A stretch of DNA of 64,000 nucleotides from Haloarcula sp. DT43 (GCF_037078405.1 NZ_JAYMGZ010000004.1:248001-312000); one strand, 5' to 3'; shown: positions 34,718 through 43,750, numbered from the stretch's first letter. Made by a program: numbers and translations. Notes: generated by a model from the sequence alone, not told the origin.

Positions 34718-35723
34718 TGGTCTGTCTCCGTGCGATGAGGCCCGCGCTGGCGAGGAGTGCAAGCAGCCCCGCAAGCGCCGTGAAGCCGGGGCCGGCCGCC
34801 GAGGTCTGCGGTGGTTCTTCCATCTCCCGTTCCGCCGGCTGGTCCCGTTCGAAGTCGCTGGACTCGAAGTCGACTTCCTGTCGCGTCTCGTTGGCCCGGA
34901 GCCGCTCGGTCGGGTGGAGGTTCGCCGGGGCGCTCTCCGTCCCGACGATGACGCCGTCCGAGAGCAGCATGCCGTCGAGCCAGTAGTTGTAGCCGTCGGG
35001 CACCGTCAGTCGGGTCCTGACGACTTCCGTGCGGCCGGGTCGAATCTGCCCGACCCGCACGCTCGATTCGTCGGCGATGACGTTCGAGTCGGCCTGGCGT
35101 GCCCGAAGCCGGAGCGAGAGGTCCTCGGACGGGGTGTTGCCGGCGTTCGTGACGTACACCGAGACGTTCAGCGTCGTCCGGTTGTCCGAGACGCCGTCGA
35201 TACGGTAGGTGATGGCGTCCAGCGGGACGCCGGCGTTCTCGAACCGCTGGAAGGTCACGGCGCTCCGGGCGTACGCCGGCGTGAGCGCGTCGACGTTCTG
35301 GACCGACTGCCGGCCGGTGGCGACGCGCTCGCCGTCCTCGTAGACGATGGTGTCGATTCGGTACCCGCCAGCCCGCTCGACCGTGATGTTCGACCGCACC
35401 GATACCTCTCGGTCCCCGTCGACGTCGCCGACTGACCGCCGCGTCGTCGTCGCGACGAGGCCGGTGTCCGCGTCGACGGCCCGCGTCTCGACAGTGACGT
35501 TCTCGGCCGGACCGCCGCGGTGAGAGAGCCGGGCGTCGATGGCGAGTGTCACCGTCTGGCCGCCGACGGCGGCCGGCTCGATGGTCGTCTCGCGGAGGTC
35601 GAGGTAGCTCTCCCGAACGTCGTCTCGGGGTTCGGAGAGCGCACCGGGGACCGCTGTTGCACCGATGAGCATGGCCAGGACGACCACGACCACGCCACCG
35701 GTCAGGAGCGTTTCACGTCGCAC
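34710..35723 (-). CDS. PGF-CTERM surface protein (DUF7490-like)
   Basis: 337 residues. Signal anchor at residues 6-28, then two Ig-like extracellular domains (about 35-150 and 165-265; NVSVYVTNAGNTPSEDLSL is typical of such beta sandwiches). An acidic linker follows, and the end carries the archaeosortase A sorting signal GPGFTALAGLLALLASAGL with a basic tail (ARRQ). It is expected to be cleaved and lipid-linked by ArtA, which is not in the window. Resembles haloarchaeal DUF7490 proteins (from memory). Confidence 0.85.
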   Translation of the reverse strand: MRRETLLTGGVVVVVLAMLIGATAVPGALSEPRDDVRESYLDLRETTIEPAAVGGQTVTLAIDARLSHRGGPAENVTVETRAVDADTGLVATTTRRSVGDVDGDREVSVRSNITVERAGGYRIDTIVYEDGERVATGRQSVQNVDALTPAYARSAVTFQRFENAGVPLDAITYRIDGVSDNRTTLNVSVYVTNAGNTPSEDLSLRLRARQADSNVIADESSVRVGQIRPGRTEVVRTRLTVPDGYNYWLDGMLLSDGVIVGTESAPANLHPTERLRANETRQEVDFESSDFERDQPAEREMEEPPQTSAAGPGFTALAGLLALLASAGLIARRQTNE

Positions 35724-35798
35724 ACGGGAATGGCCAGCAGCCGCCAGTAAATGTCTTCTGCACGCTCACACGCGGATTACAGCGACACCGACGGTCGG

Positions 35799-36554
35799 TT
35801 ACCCGAACGCGCCGAGGCTCGACTGGAGGTCCCGGTCGGTCCCGCCGTCAGTGAGTTCGTACCCGACGAGCCCCCGGAGGTCGACGGCGTAGACGCTGCC
35901 GTTGTTCTCCAGCACGGCGACCCGCCCTTTCGTCCCACGGACGGTTCCCGTCGCCAGCGTCTCGGCCATCGGCCGGTCCGAGAGGGACAGGCCGTACTCG
36001 AACTCGTAGGTCGCCAGCGGGTCGTACCGCTCACACAGCGCCGCCCACCAGTCGGCGTCGACGGCCTGGTCCAGTCCCGCCACCTTCGTCGGCACTCTGA
36101 CGCGGTCGCCGAGTTCGGCGGCGATGTCGGCCTCGACCTGGCGGGCGATGCGGCCGTCGGCGACGGTCCGGAGGTGCGCGGCCCTGTCGGCCCCCTGCTC
36201 GCGGAGCCGCGTCTCCAGCCGCCAGGAGCGGGTGACGCCGACCTTGACGGTATCGGGCGCGAACGCCGCCAGGTACACCGCGTGTTCCTCGTCACAGGTG
36301 TCGAGGGGCTTGTCGCAGTCCCCGGTACAGCGGGCACACGGCCAGATATCGGTGTGTTCCGGGCAGTACGGCGCGGGTTCGTTGTCGCAAGCGTAGTGGT
36401 CCTCGCCGTCGACCGCGCCGGCGCAGTGGCGCTCACCGAGCGTGTACGAGAGGTCCGTCCCCGGGTCCAGTCGCTCCGACGTCACGCGCCCGCCCTTGGC
36501 CAGGAGGAGGGCGGCGTGTTCCTCTACCCGCGCGCGATAGCCCACGACCTGCAC
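35799..36554 (-). CDS. DUF2797 family protein with zinc-binding cluster
   Basis: About 251 residues starting at a GTG (VQVVGYRARV); the frame is open further upstream but a promoter-like AT stretch near 36600 argues against a much longer protein. A Cys/His-rich zinc cluster (HCAGAV, YACDNEPAPYCPEH, PCARCTGDCDKPLDTCDEEH) is followed by VYLAAFAPDTVKVGVTRSW. The latter is a GIY-YIG-like core where the usual first motif is VYLAAF and the second KVGVT. DUF2797 is thought to be a degenerate GIY-YIG nuclease relative; activity unproven. Exact start is uncertain. Confidence 0.78.
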   Translation of the reverse strand: MQVVGYRARVEEHAALLLAKGGRVTSERLDPGTDLSYTLGERHCAGAVDGEDHYACDNEPAPYCPEHTDIWPCARCTGDCDKPLDTCDEEHAVYLAAFAPDTVKVGVTRSWRLETRLREQGADRAAHLRTVADGRIARQVEADIAAELGDRVRVPTKVAGLDQAVDADWWAALCERYDPLATYEFEYGLSLSDRPMAETLATGTVRGTKGRVAVLENNGSVYAVDLRGLVGYELTDGGTDRDLQSSLGAFG

Positions 36555-36629
36555 GCCCGGCGGTTCGGTGCGGAGCCGCAAATGGCTGCCGGGACGACGT
36601 TTTTGTGTTCGCCTGTCATATGTGCGCAC

Positions 36630-37085
36630 ATGACGGAGCTGCAGCTCCACAGCCCGGCGTTCGACGACGGGGAGCGCATCCCCGAGGACCACAGCTACTC
36701 GGGGGCGAACACGAACCCTCCGCTCGTAGTCGAGAACGTCCCGCCGGATGCGGCGTCGCTTCTCCTGGTCGTCGACGACCCGGACGCCGAGGAGCCGGCC
36801 GGACAGGTGTGGGACCACTGGGTCGTCTGGAACGTCCCGCCCGACGTCGGGCGGATTCCGGAGGGCTGGGAGCCCGAGGCGGCCACCGAAGGGCAAAACG
36901 ACTACGGCGAGGTCGGCTGGGGCGGGCCGAACCCGCCGGACCGGGAGCACACCTACCGGTTCCTCCTGTACGCGCTGGACACCACGCTGGGCCTCTCACC
37001 GGCGGCGGCCAAGGACGACGTGTACGACGCGGCCAGCGGCCACGTCGTCGGAAAGGCGGAGTTGCGCGGGACCTACCCGGCCTGA
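36630..37085 (+). CDS. YbhB/YbcL family PEBP-like protein
   Basis: 151 residues of the phosphatidylethanolamine-binding/Raf-kinase-inhibitor-like family: FDDGERIPEDHSYSGANTNPPL at the N-terminus, then LLVVDDPDAEEPAGQVWDHWVVWNVP, GGPNPPDREHTYRFLLYALD and the C-terminal GHVVGKAELRGTY. These carry an anion-binding pocket (Asp-Pro, His). Function in prokaryotes is not settled. The ATG lies 76 bases from the divergent DUF2797 gene. Confidence 0.9.
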   Translation: MTELQLHSPAFDDGERIPEDHSYSGANTNPPLVVENVPPDAASLLLVVDDPDAEEPAGQVWDHWVVWNVPPDVGRIPEGWEPEAATEGQNDYGEVGWGGPNPPDREHTYRFLLYALDTTLGLSPAAAKDDVYDAASGHVVGKAELRGTYPA

Positions 37086-37088
37086 CGC

Positions 37089-38015
37089 TCAGAGCTCGTC
37101 GAGCAGTTCGCGGGTCGACTGGCGGACGGCGTCGTCGCTCGACTGTGCGGGCTCCCAGCCCAGCGCCGAGAGCTTGTCGACGGAGAGGCGCATCCGCGGC
37201 ACGTCGCCGGTCCAGCCGCGGTCGCCGCCGGTGTACTCGTACTCGGGGTCGATGCCCATCTCGTCGGCGACGATGCTGGCGATGCGGTCGACGGACGTGG
37301 TCGTCCGCGTCCCGAGGTTGAACACGTTGTGGGCCCCGTCGGCGTGTCCGATAGCGAACAGCATCGCGTCGAGGCACTCGGAGACGTGCATGTAGGACTT
37401 CTCCTGGCGGCCGTCGCCGAGGATGGTCAGCGTCGACGGGTCCTCGCGGAGCTTCTCGATGAAGTCGGGGATGACCGCCCCGCGCAGGCGCGGGCCGACG
37501 ATGTTGGCGAAGCGGAACACCCACGACTGGATGCCGTGACTGTGGGCGTACGTCGAGACGAGCGACTCTTCGGCGAGTTTCGTCGCGCCGTAGACGCTGA
37601 TGGGTTCCAGCGGCGCGTAGTCCTCGGGCGTCGGCCGCGGCGCTTCGCCGTATACGGTGGACGACGACGTAAACGCGAGCTTCCCGACGCCGACCTCCTG
37701 CATCCGTTCGAGGACGTTGTACGTGATGTCGCTGTTGTCCTCGAACTGGCGTCGGGGCGTGTCCGTATCGACCAGTTTCGACGCCGCCAGGTGGACGACG
37801 AGGTCGACGTCGTCCGTGATGGCCTCGGCGACGACGGCCGGGTCGGTGAGGTCCCCGTCGAGGTACGTCGCGTCCTCGTGGACCCACGCCGCGTTCCCGT
37901 TCGCCTCGTTGTCGACGACGGTCACGTCGTTGTTTGGGACGAGACGGTCGACCAGATGCGACCCGATAAAGCCCGCCCCACCGGTAATGACTACTCGCTT
38001 CTCTGATACGTCCAT
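37089..38015 (-). CDS. NAD-dependent sugar-nucleotide epimerase/dehydratase
   Basis: 308 residues, extended SDR family. The NAD-binding motif ITGGAGFIGSH is at residues 10-20. The catalytic Ser-Tyr-Lys set is visible: Ser/Thr in FTSSSTVYGEAPRP and the YxxxK motif in VYGATKLAEE. DGRQEKSYMHVSECLDA and the late R/SVDK region follow. Most like UDP-glucose 4-epimerase-type enzymes used for surface glycans, but no glycosyltransferases adjoin it. Start ATG 38015 is preferred over one at 38033 given the TATA-like GTTTTTTC near 38045. Stop nearly abuts the convergent PEBP gene. Confidence 0.88.
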   Translation of the reverse strand: MDVSEKRVVITGGAGFIGSHLVDRLVPNNDVTVVDNEANGNAAWVHEDATYLDGDLTDPAVVAEAITDDVDLVVHLAASKLVDTDTPRRQFEDNSDITYNVLERMQEVGVGKLAFTSSSTVYGEAPRPTPEDYAPLEPISVYGATKLAEESLVSTYAHSHGIQSWVFRFANIVGPRLRGAVIPDFIEKLREDPSTLTILGDGRQEKSYMHVSECLDAMLFAIGHADGAHNVFNLGTRTTTSVDRIASIVADEMGIDPEYEYTGGDRGWTGDVPRMRLSVDKLSALGWEPAQSSDDAVRQSTRELLDEL

Positions 38016-38118
38016 GGGTGCGATGCTTTCCATGCGAGAAAAAACGTTGCGGTCGCGGCAGGGACGCCCCTTCCCGGATGACAACGTCGTTTTATAGCTT
38101 CCCCTGTGAGAACCAGCT

Positions 38119-38781
38119 ATGACTCGACTCACTCGCCGCGGGCTGCTCGCGGCCACCGTCGGCACCGTCGGCGCACTCGCCGGCTGTTCCGGCGGTAGCT
38201 CGCAGTCGGACTCTGGCACTTCGACGGTGACGGCGACGCCGGTCCCGGGCCAGCCGCTGTCGACACCGGTCGCGGGCGACCCCGAGGCCGACGTGACCGT
38301 CGCGGTGTACGAGGACTACGCCTGCCCACACTGTGCGACCTACGCCGAATCCGTCTACCCGCGGGTCCGCGAGGACTACCTGGCCGACGGGGCCGTCCGC
38401 TACGAGTTCCACGACTTCCCGATTCCCGTCGACGAGACTGTCTCCTGGCAGGCCGCGAGCGCGGCACGCGCCGTCCAGGACAACGCCGGGACGGCGGCCT
38501 TCTTTACCTACTCCGACCGCCTGTTCGCCAACCAGAACCAGCTGGGGCCGGACACCTACGCCGACCTCACTGAGGGACTGGACGTCGACGGCGAGACGGT
38601 CCGTGCGGCCGCGACGGGGGAGCTGTACCGACCGACGGTCTCCGGCGACCGCGAGGCCGGCATCGACCGCGGCGTCCAGGGGACGCCGACTGTGTTCGTC
38701 GACGACGAGCCCGTCGAGTGGAGCGAAATCGCCTACGAGCCGGTCCGGTCGGCCATCGAGGCGGCACGGGGCGACGGATGA
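38119..38781 (+). CDS. DsbA-family thioredoxin-fold lipoprotein
   Basis: 220 residues. Tat signal (TRRGLLAATVGTVGALAGC) with lipobox Cys22, a short Ser/Thr linker, then a DsbA/FrnE-like thioredoxin fold. The redox motif CPHC is in YEDYACPHCATYAES, and the cis-Pro loop is QGTPTVFVDDEPV. It should form or reshuffle disulfides, or act as a thiol carrier, on the outer face of the membrane. A TATA box (GTTTTATA, 38089-38096) precedes it. Its stop overlaps the trm56 start. Confidence 0.9.
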   Translation: MTRLTRRGLLAATVGTVGALAGCSGGSSQSDSGTSTVTATPVPGQPLSTPVAGDPEADVTVAVYEDYACPHCATYAESVYPRVREDYLADGAVRYEFHDFPIPVDETVSWQAASAARAVQDNAGTAAFFTYSDRLFANQNQLGPDTYADLTEGLDVDGETVRAAATGELYRPTVSGDREAGIDRGVQGTPTVFVDDEPVEWSEIAYEPVRSAIEAARGDG

Positions 38782-39317
38782 AGGGCTCGCCGCGGGTGAC
38801 GGTGCTCCGACTGGGCCACCGGCCCGGCCGGGACGAGCGGATGACGACCCACGTGGGCCTGACCGCTCGCGCGCTCGGAGCCGACGAGGTCGTGCTGGCG
38901 AACGCCGCCCGCAACCAGGCCGACACCGTCGTCGATATCACCGACCGGTTCGGCGGCCCCTTCGACGTGACCTCGACGGAGGAGCCAAAGCGGCTCATCC
39001 GCGATTTCGAGGGCCGCGTCGTCCACCTGACGATGTACGGCGAGCCGGTCCAGGACGTGGCAGGCGACGTTCGCCGGGCCCACGCCGAGGAGCCGCTGCT
39101 GGTCGTCGTCGGCGCGGAGAAGGTCCCCTTCGAGGTGTACGAACACGCCGACTGGAACGTCGGCGTCACGAACCAGCCCCACTCCGAGGTGGCATCGCTG
39201 GCCGTCTTCCTCGACCGCCTGTTCGAGGGCCGGGAGCTGGACCGCGAGTGGGAGAACCCCGACAGGGTGGTCGTCCCGCAGGAGACGGGCAAACGGGTCG
39301 TCGACCCCGACGAGTGA
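38778..39317 (+). CDS. trm56: tRNA (cytidine(56)-2'-O)-methyltransferase
   Basis: 179-residue archaeal SPOUT-class methyltransferase that 2'-O-methylates C56 in the T-loop of tRNAs. Family features: VLRLGHRPGRDERMTTHVGLTARALGA, HLTMYGEPV, VVVGAEKVPFEVYEHADWNVGVTNQPHSEVASLAVFLDR, the knotted SAM site. Overlaps the DsbA-like gene by ATGA. Pairing with a redox lipoprotein looks like convenience rather than function. Confidence 0.92.
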   Translation: MKGSPRVTVLRLGHRPGRDERMTTHVGLTARALGADEVVLANAARNQADTVVDITDRFGGPFDVTSTEEPKRLIRDFEGRVVHLTMYGEPVQDVAGDVRRAHAEEPLLVVVGAEKVPFEVYEHADWNVGVTNQPHSEVASLAVFLDRLFEGRELDREWENPDRVVVPQETGKRVVDPDE

Positions 39318-39372
39318 TACCCACGCAGTTGTGCCGCGGGCCTTTTACCGCTCGGCGCTAACTCTCGCGCAG

Positions 39373-40725
39373 ATGTCGCGTCACAACGTGTTGCTCGTCG
39401 TCGCCGACAGCCTCCGCGCCCGGAACACCTCCGTGCTGGGCTATCGCCGGGAGACGACCCCATTCCTCGAAACCTTCGCCGAGGAGGCGACGGTGTACAC
39501 GCAGGCCCGAAGCCCGAGCAACTGGACCGTCCCCAGCCACGTCAGCATGTTCACCGGCCACGAGGTCCACGAACACGGCGTCGACCACACCGCCAGACTC
39601 GACGCCGGCCACACGGTATTCGAGGCGCTGGCCGACGCGGGCTACGACACGGGGCTGTTCTCCGACAACCCCTTCCTGACCGACCACGAGTCGGGACTGG
39701 ACGCGGTGTTCCAGACCACCGTCGGCTCGCCCGAGCAGTACGACTCGGCCTACGAGACCAACGGCTCGCTGGGCGACTGGCCGAACGGCTTCTGGTACGC
39801 CGACCGCACGCTGGAGTGGGTCTCCGAGCGGGACGGCGAGTGGGCCGCCTGCGTCAACTTGATGGACACCCACCGCCCGTACGAGCCCCTGGCCGAGTAC
39901 GACGTGTGGAGCGACGAGCGCTCGCGCGACATGCAGGAGTCGATGGGGTTCAAGTGGCACTGGGAGTTCCTCTCGGGGAATCTCTCGCTTGGCTTCGCCA
40001 GCATTCTCGAACAGATATACGACGGCGCGGTCCGGCAGGCCGACGCTATCTTCGAGACCTTGCTGCGCGGGCTGGACGAGCAGGGCGTCCTCGACGACAC
40101 GCTGGTCGTCTTCGCCGGCGACCACGGCGAGGGCTTCGGCGAACCGACGGCGATTCCCGACGAGCCGCCGGCGGTCAGCCACCGCATCGGGACCCACGAC
40201 GCGATGTATCACGTCCCGCTCGTCGTCCGCGCCCCCGGCCAGCGGCACGGCCATCGCGTCACCGACCTTGCGACGCTGTCGCGGTTCCCCGACGCCGTCC
40301 GGTCGCTCGCGCTGGGCGAGGGCCGCGCGGACGGCCCGGCGTTCGTCCCGCCGGACGGGACCGTCGTCGCGTCACAGGCCCCCATCGGCCCGGCGATGCG
40401 CGAGGAGGCCGAGCGGGTCTGTGGCGACGCCGCGCCCTTCGCAAAGCACGCCCGACTCGTCTACCACGACCGGCCCGGCGACGCGGTCCGAAAGCGGGCG
40501 GCGTGGGGCGAGAGCGCCCACGAGTCCGTCCTGCAGGGCCGCGCCGGCGCGGCCGAGGACCGCGAAATCGACGCGGCGCTCGTCCGCGAGCAGTTCGGCG
40601 ACGACCGGTACGCCGACGTGGACATCGCAACGCCCCTCGACGGCTACACCGAGTTCGAGGACGCCTCCGACACGCAGTTCGCCGGGGACCTCGACGACCG
40701 ACTGGAGGCGCTGGGGTACAGATGA
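39373..40725 (+). CDS. Alkaline-phosphatase-superfamily sulfatase-like enzyme
   Basis: 450 residues. Start metal site VLLVVADSLRARNTSVLGY and a late metal site FAGDHGEGFGE are typical of sulfatases. However, the formylglycine motif C/S-x-P-x-R is absent: the nucleophile region reads SPSNWTVPSHVSMFTG, with Thr in the likely nucleophile position. It may therefore be a phosphodiesterase, a phosphoglycerol/phosphoethanolamine transferase or a sulfatase relative. No signal peptide, so cytoplasmic. ATG at 39373 is supported by a TATA-like CTTTTACC (39342-39349). The stop overlaps the DHFR gene. Confidence 0.82.
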   Translation: MSRHNVLLVVADSLRARNTSVLGYRRETTPFLETFAEEATVYTQARSPSNWTVPSHVSMFTGHEVHEHGVDHTARLDAGHTVFEALADAGYDTGLFSDNPFLTDHESGLDAVFQTTVGSPEQYDSAYETNGSLGDWPNGFWYADRTLEWVSERDGEWAACVNLMDTHRPYEPLAEYDVWSDERSRDMQESMGFKWHWEFLSGNLSLGFASILEQIYDGAVRQADAIFETLLRGLDEQGVLDDTLVVFAGDHGEGFGEPTAIPDEPPAVSHRIGTHDAMYHVPLVVRAPGQRHGHRVTDLATLSRFPDAVRSLALGEGRADGPAFVPPDGTVVASQAPIGPAMREEAERVCGDAAPFAKHARLVYHDRPGDAVRKRAAWGESAHESVLQGRAGAAEDREIDAALVREQFGDDRYADVDIATPLDGYTEFEDASDTQFAGDLDDRLEALGYR

Positions 40726-41279
40726 CGGCTGCCCCCGACACCGAGCTGGTGCTCGTCGTCGCCGCCGACGAGAACAACGTCATCGGGCTGGACGGCGGCG
40801 TCCCCTGGCACTACCCCGAGGACGTGCGCCAGTACAAGTCCCGCATCGCGGGCCACCCGGTCATCCTCGGCCGCCGGACCTTCGACTCGATGGACCCGCT
40901 CACGGACTGTTACACCGTCGTCCTGACGAGCGACGACAGCCGTAGCGCCGACTCAGAGACCGTCGAGTACGCCACGACGCCCCGGGATGCGGTCGAGGCC
41001 GCCGCACGGGCCGGCGCGACCGAGGCCTTCGGCGGCGACGACACCGAAGCGGACGACGCCCCGCCCGTCACCTACGTCATCGGCGGCGAGGCGGTGTACG
41101 ACCTGTTCCTCCCGTTCGCCGGCCGGGTCTTCCTCAGCCGCATCCACGAGCGCAACGAGGGCGACCGCTACTTCCCGGACCTGGGCGAAGAGTGGACGGA
41201 ACTGTCCCGTGAGTCCTACGAGGGGTTCGACGTCATCGAGTACGAGCAGGCGTCGCCGCGGCCGCTCGATGAACTCTGA
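40722..41279 (+). CDS. folA: Dihydrofolate reductase
   Basis: 185-residue NADPH-dependent enzyme reducing dihydrofolate. Landmarks: VAADENNVIGLDGGVPWHYPEDVRQYK (active-site strand and helix), PVILGRRTFDSM (cofactor site), YVIGGEAVYDLFLP and the final beta hairpin. An acidic insert of about ten residues lies at 108-118 (GGDDTEADDAP). Overlaps the upstream gene by ATGA. Confidence 0.94.
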   Translation: MTAAPDTELVLVVAADENNVIGLDGGVPWHYPEDVRQYKSRIAGHPVILGRRTFDSMDPLTDCYTVVLTSDDSRSADSETVEYATTPRDAVEAAARAGATEAFGGDDTEADDAPPVTYVIGGEAVYDLFLPFAGRVFLSRIHERNEGDRYFPDLGEEWTELSRESYEGFDVIEYEQASPRPLDEL

Positions 41280-41382
41280 CCGCACGAACGCGCCGCCCGG
41301 TCGGACTGGTGGAGGTGTCACCGGCTTGGAAATCATAGCCATTAAAGTAATTCAAGTGACTAGTATACCGCAACAACTTGTG

Positions 41383-41607
41383 ATGCTAGACAAAATCAAA
41401 GAATCCGTCTCTGACGTTCTCTCGGGTGGGAAGCGGCGGTCGGACGGCAGACGCCAGTCCGACACGGGCGACGGTTCCGGGGGCGAGGCGGCGGCCGACG
41501 AGTCGGAGTCGAACCTCTTCGAGTGTCCGTCCTGCGAGTCCGTCTTCGTCGCCATCGACAAGGAGACCTGTTCGGCCTGCCAGACCCCGGTCGAGCGAAT
41601 CGACTAG
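41383..41607 (+). CDS. Small zinc-ribbon protein
   Basis: 74 residues. N-terminal amphipathic segment (LDKIKESVSDVLSGG), a charged disordered middle, then a C-terminal zinc ribbon FECPSCESVFVAIDKETCSACQTP with two CxxC knuckles. Such tiny zinc-finger proteins are numerous in haloarchaea; partner unknown. Upstream lies an AT-rich promoter (AGTATACC, 41363-41370). Confidence 0.78.
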   Translation: MLDKIKESVSDVLSGGKRRSDGRRQSDTGDGSGGEAAADESESNLFECPSCESVFVAIDKETCSACQTPVERID

Positions 41608-41709
41608 CGGGCCGCGGCGACCGAGTCCGGGACGGCGAACCGGGACAGCGACCGTTCGAGAGAGGACGACCCGATGGTTTTAACCACGTGACTCCCGGAT
41701 GTGCGGGTA

Positions 41710-42240
41710 ATGGCTTTTGAGGAACTCTTGGAGGACCCCGTCATACAGAAGTACCTCCACGAGCTGGTCGGACCGAAAGGGATGCCGGTCGCCGCCGCGC
41801 CGCCGGACGGCGAAGTGACCGACGAGGAACTGGCCGAGGAGCTCGGACTCGAACTCAACGACGTGCGCAGGGCGCTGTTTATCCTCTACGAGAACGACCT
41901 TGCGACCTACCGCCGGCTCCGCGACGAGGACTCGGGGTGGCTCACCTACCTCTGGACGTTCCAGTACGAGCAGATTCCCGAGCAACTGCAGGAGGAGATG
42001 TACCGTCTGCTCGACGGCCTCGAGGAGCGCCGCGAGTACGAGCGGGAAAACGAGTTCTACCTCTGTGAGCATTGCGGCATCCGCTTCGAGTTCGGTGAGG
42101 CGATGGAATTCGGCTTCGAGTGCCCCGAGTGCGGGAACCAGGTCGAGGCGATGGAGAACACCCGCCTCGTCACTGCGATGGAGAACCGCATCGAGGAACT
42201 CAGGGACGAACTGAACGCCGACGTGGACGTGGAAGCCTGA
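41710..42240 (+). CDS. tfe: Transcription factor E (TFE, TFIIE-alpha homologue)
   Basis: 176-residue general transcription factor that helps open the promoter with TBP, TFB and RNA polymerase. N-terminal winged helix (about 1-85: EELAEELGLELNDVRRALFILYENDLATY) and C-terminal zinc ribbon (CEHC, then CPEC). An acidic helix ends the protein. ATG 41710 is chosen as the family start; a GTG three codons upstream exists. The stop overlaps the DUF2110 gene start (TGATG). Confidence 0.95.
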   Translation: MAFEELLEDPVIQKYLHELVGPKGMPVAAAPPDGEVTDEELAEELGLELNDVRRALFILYENDLATYRRLRDEDSGWLTYLWTFQYEQIPEQLQEEMYRLLDGLEERREYERENEFYLCEHCGIRFEFGEAMEFGFECPECGNQVEAMENTRLVTAMENRIEELRDELNADVDVEA

Positions 42241-42911
42241 TGGTCGTTCTCGGTACAAAGGTGTACGTCGCCGGCGACGCCCGGGACCGTACGCTCGACG
42301 GACTGCGCTCGATGGTCGGCAACGAACTCGGCGACCTCGACGTGGCGTACGACATCGGCCTCCGCGACGACGAGTTCCCGTCGGTGACCGTCGACGGCCC
42401 GGACGAGACCGTCGCGCGGAACCTCCTCCGCGAGGAGTTCGGCGAGATGGTCGCCGACCACGAGGACGGGGAGACGTACGTCGGAACGCTCGACTCGTGG
42501 GACGATGACGGCTTCGTCCTCGACGTCGGCTTCGGGCGGACGGTCCGGATTCCGGCCGACGAGCTCGGTCTCGGACAGGGGACGCCGACCCAGATACGCA
42601 AGCGGTTCGGACTGGTCCAGCACCTCCCGCTCCGGTTCGTCGCCGGCGACCCACCGCGGCTGGCCGACGCGGAGCGGGACCGCCTCTACGAGTGGACCCG
42701 CGGCAACGGCCGCATCAACGCGAACAGCGTCACCCGCTCGGAGGCGCGTGCGACGGTCAACCGCGCCGGCCACGCACAGGACATCGTCACCGTCGAACGC
42801 ATCGGCCTGCTGGAACAGAGCATCGTCTGCAACCCGGACACCGACCCGCCAGGACTGCTCGCCGACATCGGGCAGTACATGCCGTCGGAGCTGCTGGCAA
42901 TCGTGCCCTGA
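42240..42911 (+). CDS. DUF2110 family protein
   Basis: 223-residue archaeal protein of unknown function. The N-terminal VVLGTKVYVAGDARDRTLDGL and a central beta barrel (YVGTLDSWDDDGFVLDVG) look RNA- or nucleic-acid-binding (S1/OB-like). The C-terminal half has NRAGHAQDIVTVERIGLLEQ. It is coupled to tfe by a TGATG overlap, suggesting a transcription- or RNA-related role; this is inference from context. Confidence 0.82.
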   Translation: MVVLGTKVYVAGDARDRTLDGLRSMVGNELGDLDVAYDIGLRDDEFPSVTVDGPDETVARNLLREEFGEMVADHEDGETYVGTLDSWDDDGFVLDVGFGRTVRIPADELGLGQGTPTQIRKRFGLVQHLPLRFVAGDPPRLADAERDRLYEWTRGNGRINANSVTRSEARATVNRAGHAQDIVTVERIGLLEQSIVCNPDTDPPGLLADIGQYMPSELLAIVP

Positions 42912-42921
42912 CTTTCGAGCC

Positions 42922-43704
42922 ATGAAACGCCGCCACCTCCTGCTGGTCGCCGTCCTCGCACTGGTCGCCCTCTCGGGCTGTACCGGCTTCTTCGGCTCCG
43001 AAGAGGTCGACCCCGACCGGCTGAACGAGAACGCGAGCTACGACTGGAACACCTCCGCCGACGGGACCATCGTCATCGAGGAGTCGAGGTACACCGCCGT
43101 CTACGCCGTCGAGAACGAGACGACGTTCGACGTCTACACCGTCGACGGCCTCGGCCGCGAACGGAGCGTCCCCATCAGCGCGCTCCGGTTCCGGTACGAG
43201 AACGGGACGGTCGTCAGCGCCGCCGAATCGTCGCTGAGTGCCTCGGAGAGCCGCCAGCGAACCACCGTCTCCTTCCCCGGCAACGTCTCCGGGAAGGTCG
43301 GGTACTCGGTCGCCCGGACCGGGAAGCGCTTCGCCTCGCCGACGCTCGTCGAGGACGGGTCGTACACGGTCGTGCTCCCGCCCAACACCGGGGCGGGCAT
43401 CCCGTTCCTCTCGCGCATCAGCCCCGGCGGCTACGAGTCCGAGACCGTCGACGGCCAGCAGGCCATCCGCTGGGACGAGGTGACCTCCGACCAGATTATC
43501 GTCCGGTACTACCTCGACCGCGACCTGTGGCTGTTCGGCGGTCTGTCGGCCATCGCCGCCACTATCGGCGTCGTGGGGACGCTGTATTACTACCGACAGC
43601 TCCAGGCGACCATCCGCCGGCGCAAGGAAGCCGGCATCGACCTCGAAGAAGAGGAGGAGGACGACGACCCGCGGGACCGCGGTCCGCCGCCGGGAATGCG
43701 GTGA
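42922..43704 (+). CDS. DUF5803 family lipoprotein with C-terminal membrane helix
   Basis: 260 residues. Lipoprotein signal (RRHLLLVAVLALVALSGC), a beta-rich extracellular domain (about 30-195) and a membrane helix near residues 200-222 (WLFGGLSAIAATIGVVGTLY). A cytoplasmic Glu/Asp-rich tail ends GPPPGMR. It follows the DUF2110 gene by 10 bases, a neighbourhood I believe to be common in haloarchaea. Function unknown. Confidence 0.8.
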   Translation: MKRRHLLLVAVLALVALSGCTGFFGSEEVDPDRLNENASYDWNTSADGTIVIEESRYTAVYAVENETTFDVYTVDGLGRERSVPISALRFRYENGTVVSAAESSLSASESRQRTTVSFPGNVSGKVGYSVARTGKRFASPTLVEDGSYTVVLPPNTGAGIPFLSRISPGGYESETVDGQQAIRWDEVTSDQIIVRYYLDRDLWLFGGLSAIAATIGVVGTLYYYRQLQATIRRRKEAGIDLEEEEEDDDPRDRGPPPGMR

Positions 43705-43750
43705 CGACGGCACGAGTCGGCAGTGACGGCCGAGAGACGCTAACCGCGTC

